Assembly (NCBI GenBank): GCA_934098385.1
Contig: CAKOOJ010000003.1
Span: forward strand, 1 to 64,000
Source: an uncultured Bacilli bacterium
GTDB taxonomy: Bacteria > Bacillota_I > Bacilli_A > RF39 > UBA660
DNA: 64,000 nucleotides
Direction: 5' to 3'
Each line of letters starts with the position of its first letter. Within the stretch, counting starts at the first letter, position 1. Below, piece by piece: positions 9,982 through 19,085 of the stretch. The position numbers were made by a program, and so were the translations under genes. A model generated the notes under the pieces. That model was given only the letters and a program-made list of their open reading frames with translations, was not told where the DNA came from and made no database searches.

Positions 9982-11697
9982 TTATTTTTTATAAGCTTCT
10001 AATAATCTTTTATGTATACCTGGTTCAACAATATTTATAGCTTTTATAGAATTTTCTAAAGACAATTTAAAATTACCTTTCATAAATGCTATACTAGCTT
10101 TTTCTAAACCATCGTCTATTTCTTTATTTCCTACTCTATATCTATTTCCATATACTATTGCATTTTCGGCCATCCAAGCAGTTTTTATAGTTTCGTTACT
10201 TGTGTTATATAATTTTAGTACTAAATCTCTTGCAGTATCAACTCTTATATTTAATGTTTTTATATTTATTGGTTTTGCTTCTAATTCTTTAATCATTTCT
10301 CTAATTGCTTCTGTAGCTTCTTCAAGTTCAATATAATAACATTTTGGAATAACTGGTAATTTATATGAAATAATCTTTTCTTTTGCATTTGATAATATAG
10401 TTTTTATTTCTTCAAGTTGTTCTCTAGCTCGTAATTCATCTTCCTTTAGGCTACCTAAACTTTTTAGTGTATAATCTAATTTATCTTCTGTTTTAGATAA
10501 TTTAACGTTTAATAGTTCCATTTGTTTACATAATTTTGAATAACTATATAATTTATTTCTATAATCTTCTATTATTGCTTCATATTCACTTTTAATAGAT
10601 TTACTTGATAAGGAAATCTCATCTATTATTTTTACTTCATCATCTGTTAAGTCATAACTATATTTTATATCATCAATTTTTTTATTAATATTAAATACTA
10701 TATCTAATATTTTTTTACATCTAATACCAATTGTTCTTGTATATTCCATGAACATTTTTTTACTAACTTTTTCTCTTTCAAAATCATTATATAAATTATC
10801 ATAATAATCAAGTATAGTTTTTAGTTCAAATATGCTATCTACTAAGTTTAAAACATTTAATCTATCAAATACATCTGCTATTTTTTTTAAGGATTCTTCT
10901 TTGTTATAATCTATTTTTAAATAATCTAAATTATATCCATCTTTGACCATCTTTTCATATATTGAATAAGTATCAGTCATCTTCTTTGGTATTAAAACTT
11001 TACCCATTAGTATAATACTTGGTGCTTCTTCTATAACTATACTTAGGTTTCCAATTGTATCATCTAGTGCTTTAACTATTTTACCTACTTCTGTATAAGC
11101 ATTATTTTCCATACTTATTTCAAATGCATTAAATAATTTATCAACATTTTCAAATTGTAGTTCAATTGGACTGGATATTACTTCGTAATCTTCTTTATTG
11201 TTATTATATTTAACAAATATTTCTCTATAATCTGCTTTTAATTTAGTAACTATTTCTCTATTCTTTTCTTCACTTGTAGTTATTTCTTTAATTTCATCTA
11301 ATAAAAATTTAGATCTACTTTTAACAAAATATATATCTAATTCTATTTTTGCTAGTTCTTGTTCGATTTGTTTATATTTTCTTGATTTTATAAGTTCTTC
11401 TATACTGATTAATTCATCAGTTATTTTTGGAACATCTTTATCTTTTATTGTTTTAAATTTATTTTTCCAAACATTATATTTAGCTTCTAATTCTTTATTA
11501 TTTATTAGAGATTCTACTTTATTTAATTCACTAAGAATAGAAGCACTTATTATTAAATTTTTATCTCTTTCTAAAAGTTTAAGTGCATTGTTAAATTTAT
11601 TTTTCATATGTTTTCTAACAACTACGATCATTGCTATAATTAATCCGACAGCAATTAATAAATAAGTTATACCAAATAACATATATGTATCTTTCAT
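9982..11697 (-). CDS. ezrA: Septation ring formation regulator EzrA
   Basis: The protein has 571 aa, the usual EzrA size. One N-terminal membrane helix (about 5-27) is followed by a basic stretch and then about 530 residues of spectrin-like helical repeats. The segment NALKLLERDKNLIISASILSEL after the membrane helix and the C-terminal GIHKRLLEAYKK match the family. EzrA sits at the cytoplasmic face, limits FtsZ ring formation away from midcell, and links the ring to wall synthesis. The start has GAGGAAG nine bases before the ATG. Confidence 0.87.
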   Translation of the reverse strand: MKDTYMLFGITYLLIAVGLIIAMIVVVRKHMKNKFNNALKLLERDKNLIISASILSELNKVESLINNKELEAKYNVWKNKFKTIKDKDVPKITDELISIEELIKSRKYKQIEQELAKIELDIYFVKSRSKFLLDEIKEITTSEEKNREIVTKLKADYREIFVKYNNNKEDYEVISSPIELQFENVDKLFNAFEISMENNAYTEVGKIVKALDDTIGNLSIVIEEAPSIILMGKVLIPKKMTDTYSIYEKMVKDGYNLDYLKIDYNKEESLKKIADVFDRLNVLNLVDSIFELKTILDYYDNLYNDFEREKVSKKMFMEYTRTIGIRCKKILDIVFNINKKIDDIKYSYDLTDDEVKIIDEISLSSKSIKSEYEAIIEDYRNKLYSYSKLCKQMELLNVKLSKTEDKLDYTLKSLGSLKEDELRAREQLEEIKTILSNAKEKIISYKLPVIPKCYYIELEEATEAIREMIKELEAKPINIKTLNIRVDTARDLVLKLYNTSNETIKTAWMAENAIVYGNRYRVGNKEIDDGLEKASIAFMKGNFKLSLENSIKAINIVEPGIHKRLLEAYKK

Positions 11698-11933
11698 ATT
11701 AGCACTTCCTCTACAATAATAATTTTAGCATATAATAATGAAAAAAAAAAGATAAATCTATAACTATTTATTTTTCAAGTATTGGCTTATTTTTGAATTG
11801 TTTTATTTCATTGTAGTATTTTTTAATAGACTATCTTATTTGTTCTATTTTATTTTGTCTAAATATGGTATGTTTTCATATGTTATGTCGAATGTCTTTA
11901 AATTAAGATTAATTTGTATTAGTATAACTAATC

Positions 11934-11966
11934 GAACGTCCGGTTGGTGTTTACCTTACTAACTGA
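11934..11966 (+). repeat. Left arm of an imperfect inverted repeat framing the type I toxin gene
   Basis: The blocks GAACGTCC (11934-11941), GGTTGG (11942-11947) and CTAACTGA (11959-11966) reappear in inverted orientation as TCAGTTAG (12105-12112), CCAACC (12145-12150) and GGACGTTC (12161-12168). The 5' leader of the toxin mRNA could therefore pair with its own 3' region, as in other type I toxin mRNAs. Confidence 0.7.
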
Positions 11967-12002
11967 ATTATTTAAGAGTATAAGTTGTAAGGTGGTGATA
12001 TT

Positions 12003-12077
12003 ATGTTCAAAAATTTTAAAGAATTTATGAATAGAATCATTGTTATTTTAATATTACTCTTCTTAGATAAAGAATAA
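12003..12077 (+). CDS. Candidate type I toxin, 24-residue hydrophobic peptide
   Basis: A short open frame starts at ATG 12003 and stops at TAA 12077. A strong AAGGTGGTGAT ribosome site lies a few bases upstream. The product has a basic N terminus (MFKNFKEFMNR), a hydrophobic core of Ile, Leu, Val and Phe, and a charged end (LDKE). That is the layout of membrane-damaging Fst/TxpA-like peptides. The intergenic setting, the flanking inverted repeats and an opposing strong promoter support the call. I cannot assign it to a named family. Confidence 0.6.
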   Translation: MFKNFKEFMNRIIVILILLFLDKE

Positions 12078-12083
12078 TTTAAA

Positions 12084-12172
12084 TTAAAATAAAACATCCG
12101 CCACTCAGTTAGGACGGAATGTTTACACTGCAAAGGTAGACAATCCAACCAACAGGGGGTGGACGTTCTACT
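12084..12172 (-). ncRNA. Candidate antisense antitoxin RNA of the type I module
   Basis: Transcription from the consensus promoter at 12207-12179 should begin near 12172 and run leftward over the 3' region of the toxin mRNA. It should stop at a hairpin with arms AAACATTCCGTCC and GGCGGATGTTT (about 12124-12094) followed by TTTTATTTT. The RNA would be about 90 nt and perfectly complementary to the toxin transcript 3' part. The ends are predicted, not measured. Confidence 0.6.
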
Positions 12173-12178
12173 AATAAA

Positions 12179-12207
12179 ATAATAGCATTTGATATTGGGA
12201 TTGTCAA
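12179..12207 (-). promoter_or_regulatory. Strong promoter of the antitoxin RNA
   Basis: TTGACA (12207-12202), a 17-base spacer and TATTAT (12184-12179) on the minus strand. No protein gene follows in this direction before ezrA, which fits a dedicated RNA promoter. Confidence 0.75.
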
Positions 12208-12322
12208 ATACTTTTAATTTCTTAATATTTCAATTCCGAAAGTTTTGTTAATAGCCTCTAGACTTATTATATAACATATACTCAAGAATATTAGATTTTG
12301 TTTATTTATATTTAATAAAAAT

Positions 12323-12351
12323 TTACGACAATATATAACTAGTGTTATAAT
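12323..12351 (+). promoter_or_regulatory. Promoter of the glycosyltransferase gene
   Basis: TTACGA (12323-12328), a 17-base spacer and TATAAT (12346-12351). The predicted start near 12358 falls right at the AGGA ribosome site, giving a leader of only about 14 bases. Confidence 0.7.
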
Positions 12352-12371
12352 ATTTTTAGGAAGTGATAATT

Positions 12372-13301
12372 GTGATATTAAGTATAATAATACCAGCATA
12401 CAATGAAGAAGGTAATATATTAGAATTAAATAAAAGAATTAGTAAAACTTTAAATAATGTTGATTATGAAACGATATACATAAATGATGGTTCTACTGAT
12501 AAAACTCTTGATAAAATTAAGAGTTTAAATGATGAACATGTTAAATATATTTCGTTTAGTAAAAACTTTGGTAAAGAGGCGTCAATATATGCAGGACTTG
12601 TTCACTCAAAAGGAAAATATACATGTATATTAGATGCTGATTTGCAACAAAATCCTAAATATATTGTTTCTATGCTAAATTATTTAAAAGAACATGATGA
12701 TGTTGATCAGATAGCTATGGTGATGAAAAATCGAGATAAAGAAAATATATTAAATAGGATATCAAAAAATATATTTTATAAGTTAGTAAATAAATTATCT
12801 GATATTAAGTTAGTTGATGGTGCTAGTGATTTTAGAATGTTTAATAGAAATGTTAAGAATGCAATATTAAATTTACCAGAGAAGAATAGATTTACTAAAG
12901 GTATATTTTCTTGGATAGGTTTTAATACTGAGTATATGTACTATAATGTTGAAAGAAGATTTAGTGGTAATACTAAATTTAATGCAAAGGAACAAATAAA
13001 ATATGCTATAACAGGTATTACTAATTATTCTATAAAGCCATTACAACTATCAACTATAATTGGTAGTATTACTTGTATAAGTTCACTTATATATATTTTA
13101 ATAATTATTTTTAAAACTTTATTATTGGGAAAAGATGTACCTGGGTATGCTTCGCTTATTGTAATAATACTATTTATGGGTGGTTTACAACTTATGTTTA
13201 TCGGTATTATGGGTATGTATTTGGGTAAAACTTATTTGGAAACAAAAAATAGACCACTTTATATAGAAAAAGAAACTAAAGGTTTTGACGAACTACTTTA
13301 G
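12372..13301 (+). CDS. GT2 glycosyltransferase, polyprenyl-phosphate sugar transferase (GtrB/YkcC type)
   Basis: A GT-A glycosyltransferase likely to transfer a sugar from a nucleotide donor to undecaprenyl phosphate at the inner membrane face. SIIIPAYNEEGNI opens the nucleotide-binding fold, DADLQQNP is the metal-binding DxD region, and DGASDFRMFNR and a conserved Arg-rich segment (NVERRFSGNTKF) match the DPM/GtrB group. Two C-terminal membrane helices lie at about 230-255 and 265-290. I chose GTG at 12372 because AGGAAG sits eight bases upstream; an in-frame GTG at 12363 lies within that ribosome site. It is one of the few plus-strand genes here and is transcribed alone. Confidence 0.85.
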   Translation: MILSIIIPAYNEEGNILELNKRISKTLNNVDYETIYINDGSTDKTLDKIKSLNDEHVKYISFSKNFGKEASIYAGLVHSKGKYTCILDADLQQNPKYIVSMLNYLKEHDDVDQIAMVMKNRDKENILNRISKNIFYKLVNKLSDIKLVDGASDFRMFNRNVKNAILNLPEKNRFTKGIFSWIGFNTEYMYYNVERRFSGNTKFNAKEQIKYAITGITNYSIKPLQLSTIIGSITCISSLIYILIIIFKTLLLGKDVPGYASLIVIILFMGGLQLMFIGIMGMYLGKTYLETKNRPLYIEKETKGFDELL

Positions 13302-13311
13302 TTTCTTTTTT
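13272..13311. terminator. Bidirectional terminator between the glycosyltransferase and virD4
   Basis: GAAACTAAAG (13272-13281) pairs perfectly with CTTTAGTTTC (13296-13305). Six T follow on the plus strand, and a run of five T on the minus strand. It includes the last codons and stop of the glycosyltransferase. Confidence 0.85.
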
Positions 13312-15559
13312 ATTCATCTTGGAAGAAATCATCGAAATATTGATCATCCGTAATATTATTATTTTGATTAGTATTGTTATTTATTGTATTACTATCAACT
13401 TTGTTCTTTTTTATATCTTCTTTATTAGAATTTTCCATTAGTATGTCATTAAATGTCTTTGCAACATTAGCTTCATTTGCTGTTTGTTTTTCTTCTGTTA
13501 TATTATTGTCTTTCATAGCATCATCTAAATCAAACTTAAATTCTTCTAGAACTTTATCCATATCTTTATTTTCGATAGGTATTTCTTCTTTTGTATTACC
13601 TTTTTCTTTTTCTAATCTCTCTTCTTCTTCTAATTCTGCAATTTTTGCATCAATCTTTTTAAGAAGTTCATCTACATCAACTTCTCCTCCACCTTGGAAT
13701 GGATTAGGTAGCGAATTAGTATCATTTTGAGATGGGTTTATAGAAATATTTTCAAATGGATTAAAACCGCCGCTCATGAAAGCATTGTCGTTAGGGTTTG
13801 GCATAAAACTACCACCCATTGGATTTGGAGAAGACATTCCACTCATAACTTTATCTTTTCTTCTTTTATTAACAAAATCTTTTAAATCAAATATACCTAT
13901 TTCTCCCTTTGATCTTTCTGGGAATTCTGCTAAAGGATATTTTTTACCCCAATCTATTTCAAAACTAGGTTTTAATTTAGTTTTAAATGGATTTAATCTA
14001 GAACGCATTATAATTGCTTCAAATAATTTCATTTTTTGTAAATCACTTACTGTAACCAGTGGAGTAGAAGCTGTTTTTTCTTTATCTTTACTCTTTTTTT
14101 CACCACATAATTTACTTATTTCTTCAAGTGCTGCAAGTTCTGTAGTTAATAAATATATTAAATTACCACAGTTACTTCGTATTGTTTCTGCATCTTCTTT
14201 ACCATAAACATCGTTTAATTGGGCAAAGTTTTGAATTATAAATGTAAATCTAATTTGTCTACTACGTGCAGCAGTTACCATTGTTGTAACATCTTTTAGA
14301 GGTGGCATATTGGCAAATTCATCTAGTATAAAGTTAGTTCTTACTGGAAGTTTACCACCACATTCTTGTGCAACATCTATTAGTGTTTCATAACATTGTT
14401 TAATGAATATAGTTGCTAAAGCATGATATGTTGTTTTTTCATCATGTATTATCATAAATACTGCTGTTGGTTTTTTACCAATATCACGCATATTAAAGTC
14501 GCTTCTACTTAGCATTTCAGATAATTGTTCACGAGATGCAAATAATCTAATTTTTTGTCTAAATACAGATAGTATTCCACCTTTAGTTTCTGTTGGAGAA
14601 TTAATTGTGTTACTAGCAAAAACATATGGTGTACTAGACTCACCTTTCATATTAAAATATTCTTTAATATAGTTACTAGGTGGACATTTTTCTTCACCTA
14701 CTGTTGTAACATAACTAATTGAATTTAAGTTAACTTCATCTTCTTTTGCATCTTCAAATAAACCTAATGCAACACCTGAAAAATAATCGGCAGCACTATT
14801 TTCCCAGAATGGGTCTTGAGCTTTTTTATCTTTTAAAATATTTAATGCAACGTCATCTACCAATTCTGTAGCTTTATCAGTATTGCCAGCTTTATATAAT
14901 TGATAAGGTAAGGATAAGGGATTCCAACAATTACCATGTTGTGGTTCACGGAAATTTAATACAATAATGTCATATCCTCTACTACGTAACATATTAGAAT
15001 GTTCTTTGTATATTTCACCTTTTGGGTCTGTAATTATCATACTTTCTTTAGCTTTTGCTAAACTATACACTAATGGATCAACTACACTTTTTGTTTTACC
15101 ACTACCAGTAGCACCGATAACTAGTGTATGATTTTCACTATTATCAACCCACATATTTTTGCCGTCATTTATTAAAACTGCACCTGCAGCAGGACTATTT
15201 TCTTCTGCAATAGGTACTTTCACTACTTTAGGGGCATTTTTTATTTCTTTTTCTTTAGACCATCTAGCATAGCCTTTTTCATCTTTTTCACCAATATTTA
15301 AACCCAAACCTTTTCCTTTTTCTCTATCAAATATATAACTAGATACGCTTGCAAATATTGCTATTAAAACAACAACAAATAACAATAATGTAGCTAAAAT
15401 ATATTTTGACCCAAATCCTAAAAACGGATTTAACCCTAAAAATTCTCCATCATTCATAATACTTATTGCATTACTTACAGATAAACTACAAAGTAATAAC
15501 AAAAATATACAGAATATAATAAATATTACAAGATCTTTAGAACTAACATTAAATTTCAT
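13310..15559 (-). CDS. virD4: VirD4/TraG-type coupling ATPase
   Basis: Inner-membrane ATPase that recruits substrates to a type IV secretion channel. Two N-terminal membrane segments (about 10-30 and 50-75) precede the P-loop GATGSGKT near 150, with the family segment MIITDPKGE after it and the Walker B ILDEFANMPP near 411. The protein has 749 aa. After about residue 560 it carries a long low-complexity tail, first Pro/Asn/Gly-rich, then acidic, then Asn-rich, ending in an acidic DDFFQDE. The tail may bind substrates; this is inference. It is the last gene of the T4SS-like locus and ends at the bidirectional terminator. Confidence 0.93.
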   Translation of the reverse strand: MKFNVSSKDLVIFIIFCIFLLLLCSLSVSNAISIMNDGEFLGLNPFLGFGSKYILATLLLFVVVLIAIFASVSSYIFDREKGKGLGLNIGEKDEKGYARWSKEKEIKNAPKVVKVPIAEENSPAAGAVLINDGKNMWVDNSENHTLVIGATGSGKTKSVVDPLVYSLAKAKESMIITDPKGEIYKEHSNMLRSRGYDIIVLNFREPQHGNCWNPLSLPYQLYKAGNTDKATELVDDVALNILKDKKAQDPFWENSAADYFSGVALGLFEDAKEDEVNLNSISYVTTVGEEKCPPSNYIKEYFNMKGESSTPYVFASNTINSPTETKGGILSVFRQKIRLFASREQLSEMLSRSDFNMRDIGKKPTAVFMIIHDEKTTYHALATIFIKQCYETLIDVAQECGGKLPVRTNFILDEFANMPPLKDVTTMVTAARSRQIRFTFIIQNFAQLNDVYGKEDAETIRSNCGNLIYLLTTELAALEEISKLCGEKKSKDKEKTASTPLVTVSDLQKMKLFEAIIMRSRLNPFKTKLKPSFEIDWGKKYPLAEFPERSKGEIGIFDLKDFVNKRRKDKVMSGMSSPNPMGGSFMPNPNDNAFMSGGFNPFENISINPSQNDTNSLPNPFQGGGEVDVDELLKKIDAKIAELEEEERLEKEKGNTKEEIPIENKDMDKVLEEFKFDLDDAMKDNNITEEKQTANEANVAKTFNDILMENSNKEDIKKNKVDSNTINNNTNQNNNITDDQYFDDFFQDE

Positions 15560-15613
15560 AACTTCATCCCTTCAATAAAACTATTATAAAACAAATAGTA
15601 TATTTTTTCTATA

Positions 15614-16309
15614 CTATTTATTTGATTTTTTTATCTTTTCATAAATTACTAGTATAAATAATAAACATATTATAGAAACAACAATGATTATAAAAGTAAT
15701 TACTTTATCTGAATATTTTTCTATATCTTTTTTATAAGTACCAATTTTAGTATTTGACAAACTAATTTCTATATTTTTATTTTGATAATTATTTTTATCT
15801 ATATACCAAATATATTTATTATCCTTCACTTCATCACAATTACTTTCAGTTACATATTTATCAGTACTAAAAGTTATTTTAATATTATTTAGCATAGGAT
15901 AACTATCAAATATATTTTTTATATCTCCTAATTTTATATAATTATCTTCTATTGTAAAGAAAGAAAATAATTTATATACAATACTTGATTCCATATAATT
16001 ATCTTTATTATCATAGCTATATCCTAATTTTAGACCATAGTTATTTGATTCGTTTACTAATATTTTATTATAAATAGTATAGTTTTTTAATACTTCTTTT
16101 TCACTCATGTCACCAGGTTGTACTTTATAACTTGTGAGCAAATAGCTTTTTAAATAATAATTATCTATTTCATTTTTATAGTTAGTATCCGTTATATTAC
16201 CAGATGTAGTGAGACTTTCATTATATCTATTGTTACTATAATCTATATCGTAGTTCGCACTACATCCGGTTAGGATTGTTATCATTAATAACATTATTAT
16301 TTTTTTCAC
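15614..16309 (-). CDS. Lipoprotein-like protein with a C-terminal membrane helix
   Basis: The protein has 231 aa. The N terminus MKKIIMLLMITILTGCSAN is a lipoprotein signal with the lipobox LTGC. A secreted domain of about 170 residues follows, then a C-terminal membrane helix (about 203-224) and a basic tail KIKKSNK. A protein with both a lipid anchor and a C-terminal helix would have both ends at the membrane. The start is GTG at 16309, with GGGGTGG four bases upstream. It lies between virD4 and the amidase gene, so it is probably a structural or accessory part of the secretion machine. Confidence 0.65.
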   Translation of the reverse strand: MKKIIMLLMITILTGCSANYDIDYSNNRYNESLTTSGNITDTNYKNEIDNYYLKSYLLTSYKVQPGDMSEKEVLKNYTIYNKILVNESNNYGLKLGYSYDNKDNYMESSIVYKLFSFFTIEDNYIKLGDIKNIFDSYPMLNNIKITFSTDKYVTESNCDEVKDNKYIWYIDKNNYQNKNIEISLSNTKIGTYKKDIEKYSDKVITFIIIVVSIICLLFILVIYEKIKKSNK

Positions 16310-16320
16310 TTTTCCACCCC

Positions 16321-18060
16321 TTAATGATGTCTTGTTGATTTATAATTGGCTAAATAAGTAGCAAATTTAGAATCCGTATCACTGTTACTAGGTCTCCAAT
16401 CTTTGTGATCAATAATAGTAGATTGTTTTCCATAGTAAGTATCTATATATGCTATTACTTTATCTACAGCATTTAATTGTGCTTCTGGATAATCTTGTCC
16501 TCCTACGTGTACCATTTCTATTCCTATTGAGTATGAATTCATCCCATATGAAGTATATCCTTCATATCCTTTTGTAACTTGACCTTTAAGGTCATCTCCA
16601 GTTCCTTGTCTGTTATTGCTTCCAACACCATACTTACTATCGAAATCACCTGGGCCACCAAATCCAGCGTGATGTGTTATAACATCTAATTCAACTGCTT
16701 GTACAATTGTTCCATCTCTACCTACAACGAAATGAGCTGCTGTTCCACTTCCGCTATTAGCCCAAGAACTTACTATGTTTTCAGGACTAGCATCTATTTC
16801 TGTGTCATGCAACATAATATATTTTTGATTTTCTTTAGGCTTTGTACCATGATTAAATGAAGCATGATTTATCATTTTTGCACCTAAATCAGTTACCGCT
16901 CCAGTACTTCCACTGGTAGCGTTCATATATCTATAGACAGTTATATAATCGTGGCCACCATCCATTATATGTACATGTCCTCCAGAGTTACTAACTGTAA
17001 GAGCGTTATCAGTAGGATAAGTTTTCTTTGCAGAACCCCATCCAAAAGTATGTTTAGAATCAATATATATTTCTGCATGTTGACCTTTAGTTGAATAACC
17101 ATATCTATTATCTGCGATTAAAACATCTCCAGTTTGTAGTTTTTCAAGACTACCAATTTCATCACTTGTATAAGCTTTCCATCCTGCCTCACCAACAGTT
17201 TTTGCCCAGTTTCCGTTTGGATCAATCATATCTAACGTGTATGAATCTGGTAAGACTTTTCCTGCAACATAAGACATATATGCAATTGCAAAACCAGTAC
17301 AATCCTTTCTAAATGAGCCGCCAATAAAATCTATTTGAGCATAATCTCTTCCCTGAGAATAAATACCGACATTATCTATATAAAATTGTCCAACTTTTTG
17401 AAGAGAAGCAGTTAAATCTGCTGCATTGCCACTTGATAAAGATTTAATGTTTTCACCATTAGTTAGTTCAAGATTATGAATATCATCGTTGGCAAAAACG
17501 CAGAATACAATCATCATAATTAAAAATGCTATACTGCAACTTATAATTATTTTAAGCTTTAACGATTTAGGAAGGCTTCCCCATAGATCACCTTTGTCTA
17601 AAAAATTACTACTTCCAGTTATTTTTTTATTGCTTCCGCCAAATAAACTACTGATATTTTTATTATTTTGATTAGAATTATTAGTATCTATATTTCCTTC
17701 CATTTTTGGTGCTTGATTTTGAGCATTTGAATTATTTACAGTATTCATAACATTTTTAGCTTGTCTAGCTTTATCTGTTATACCAGTATCATTTGCTTTT
17801 TTTGCTAAATCACCAACTGGAGTTTTTGCAAGTGGTTTGGCAACCCTTTTTACAGCCTTATTCCATGTCTTATCAGCTCTTTTGCCAAAGACTGGAATAT
17901 TAGAAGCCATATTTTTTGCCTTACTAAAAGTACCACCTGTATAAGCATCTAAAGCAGTTTCCCCTATAACATCTACTGCCTTTTCAGTTGCTTCTTGTTT
18001 TTGTTCTTTTTCACTTTTATTATTGTCCATATTATTGGAAACCGCTTTATATTTATCCAT
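16321..18060 (-). CDS. Membrane-anchored wall hydrolase: CHAP/NlpC-like plus N-acetylmuramoyl-L-alanine amidase
   Basis: The protein has 579 aa. A cytosolic Asn/Lys-rich N terminus (1-165) is followed by one membrane helix (about 168-190). A Cys-peptidase-like domain (about 215-375) has the nucleophile in RKDCTGFA and His candidates in QHAEIYID and GHVHIMDGG. The C-terminal domain (about 400-575) is an amidase_2 fold with Zn-ligand candidates in MLHDTEID, THHAGFGG and IIDHKDWRP, and the core strand SIGIEMV. It would open peptidoglycan for the channel, the job of VirB1-like enzymes. The start ATG has GGTGGTGAA upstream. Confidence 0.8.
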   Translation of the reverse strand: MDKYKAVSNNMDNNKSEKEQKQEATEKAVDVIGETALDAYTGGTFSKAKNMASNIPVFGKRADKTWNKAVKRVAKPLAKTPVGDLAKKANDTGITDKARQAKNVMNTVNNSNAQNQAPKMEGNIDTNNSNQNNKNISSLFGGSNKKITGSSNFLDKGDLWGSLPKSLKLKIIISCSIAFLIMMIVFCVFANDDIHNLELTNGENIKSLSSGNAADLTASLQKVGQFYIDNVGIYSQGRDYAQIDFIGGSFRKDCTGFAIAYMSYVAGKVLPDSYTLDMIDPNGNWAKTVGEAGWKAYTSDEIGSLEKLQTGDVLIADNRYGYSTKGQHAEIYIDSKHTFGWGSAKKTYPTDNALTVSNSGGHVHIMDGGHDYITVYRYMNATSGSTGAVTDLGAKMINHASFNHGTKPKENQKYIMLHDTEIDASPENIVSSWANSGSGTAAHFVVGRDGTIVQAVELDVITHHAGFGGPGDFDSKYGVGSNNRQGTGDDLKGQVTKGYEGYTSYGMNSYSIGIEMVHVGGQDYPEAQLNAVDKVIAYIDTYYGKQSTIIDHKDWRPSNSDTDSKFATYLANYKSTRHH

Positions 18061-18074
18061 AATTCACCACCAAA

Positions 18075-18569
18075 CTAATCAATTACTACAGCATATTCAT
18101 CTAAATAAACTTCATAATTCATAATAGATTTTTCTTTTATGATGTACTTATTACCACTATTATCAATTATATTAAAAACTTTATTACCATTTATAGAAGT
18201 AACACTATATTTATCAACTTCCATACTATAAGTTGCATCACTTATAAAATTATCTAAATATTTTTTATATTCTTCAAAATTACCAAACTTTTTATTTCTA
18301 TAATCTTCATTCAAAGAATTATAAGCTTCTTCTTTATTATATAAAATATTATTTTTATAATCATTTAAATATTTTTTTACTACATCTAATTCTGTGACAT
18401 AAATATATTTAATTTCATTTATGTCGTAATGTTCTTTTATTGTTATGTCTTTTATATCATCATCTTTTTTATTATTAAATATATAATATGTAACATAACC
18501 AATTAATACTAATAATATTAATGATATACATATAATAATAGTTTTTTTATTTTCTTTTAATTCATTCAT
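18075..18569 (-). CDS. Small VirB8/TcpC-like membrane protein (paralogue A)
   Basis: About 164 aa: a short cytosolic N terminus, one membrane helix (about 10-30) and an external alpha/beta domain containing LNEDYRNKKFGNFEEYKKYL, resembling the NTF2-like fold of VirB8 and TcpC. I start it at 18569 because AAGGAGG lies seven bases before that ATG; a longer frame to 18599 would place the ribosome site inside the gene. It overlaps the end of paralogue B by eight bases. The VirB8 assignment rests on topology, size and gene context rather than a firm motif. Confidence 0.6.
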   Translation of the reverse strand: MNELKENKKTIIICISLILLVLIGYVTYYIFNNKKDDDIKDITIKEHYDINEIKYIYVTELDVVKKYLNDYKNNILYNKEEAYNSLNEDYRNKKFGNFEEYKKYLDNFISDATYSMEVDKYSVTSINGNKVFNIIDNSGNKYIIKEKSIMNYEVYLDEYAVVID

Positions 18570-19077
18570 TATTATCCTCCTTAAATATGCTTCCATCATA
18601 AGGATATAAACTAAATAAATTATTATTTAAATCAAAATTTACTATGTAATACTTTTCATATTTATTATTTATATCATTATCTATATTATCTTCTATTAAG
18701 TATCCATATACATAGTATTTAATATAATTTTTATTAATTTCTTCATAATATACTTTTTTAGTTATAAATGAATAATTACCATTATATTCTCCTATAAAAT
18801 TATATAAATTATTACTGTCTATTTTATTATTATTAATATAATCTTTATCAAGCAATCTTAACAGATTATCCGTATCTCTTTTTCCAAGTGCATTTGCATA
18901 TTTTCCTAGACAATTATTTATTGTAAAGAATCTACTGTAATCATCCAATAAGTAATATCTTGTTTCTTCTTTAATATTTTTTTTATTATCATTATTGTTT
19001 AAGTATAATAATCCTACAATACATATTAGAATAATACAGATAATAATTAATAAAACATAGTTATCTTTTTTCTTCAT
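18562..19077 (-). CDS. Small VirB8/TcpC-like membrane protein (paralogue B)
   Basis: The protein has 171 aa, with one N-terminal membrane helix (about 8-26) and an external domain beginning around residue 45. The segment INNCLGKYANALGKRDTDNL followed by LLDKDYI has the helix pattern of an NTF2-like fold. It pairs with the next gene, which has the same size and layout. It ends in TGA, the only TGA stop among the 57 stops I checked in the window. Reading through it would add only five residues before a TAA. Confidence 0.58.
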   Translation of the reverse strand: MKKKDNYVLLIIICIILICIVGLLYLNNNDNKKNIKEETRYYLLDDYSRFFTINNCLGKYANALGKRDTDNLLRLLDKDYINNNKIDSNNLYNFIGEYNGNYSFITKKVYYEEINKNYIKYYVYGYLIEDNIDNDINNKYEKYYIVNFDLNNNLFSLYPYDGSIFKEDNNE

Positions 19078-19085
19078 TTTATCAC

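Noticed and set aside
12214..12399. Minus-strand open frame of 61 codons
   Set aside because: It overlaps the promoter and start of the glycosyltransferase on the other strand and has no ribosome site or similarity.
13374..14207. Plus-strand open frames opposite virD4
   Set aside because: They are antisense shadows of a well-supported gene, with low-complexity Ser/Leu-rich translations typical of such shadows.
18562..18564. Possibility that TGA codes for Trp (translation table 4)
   Set aside because: All clear genes are intact under the standard code and use TGG for conserved Trp. One TGA at a gene end does not support reassignment; only its rarity is reported.
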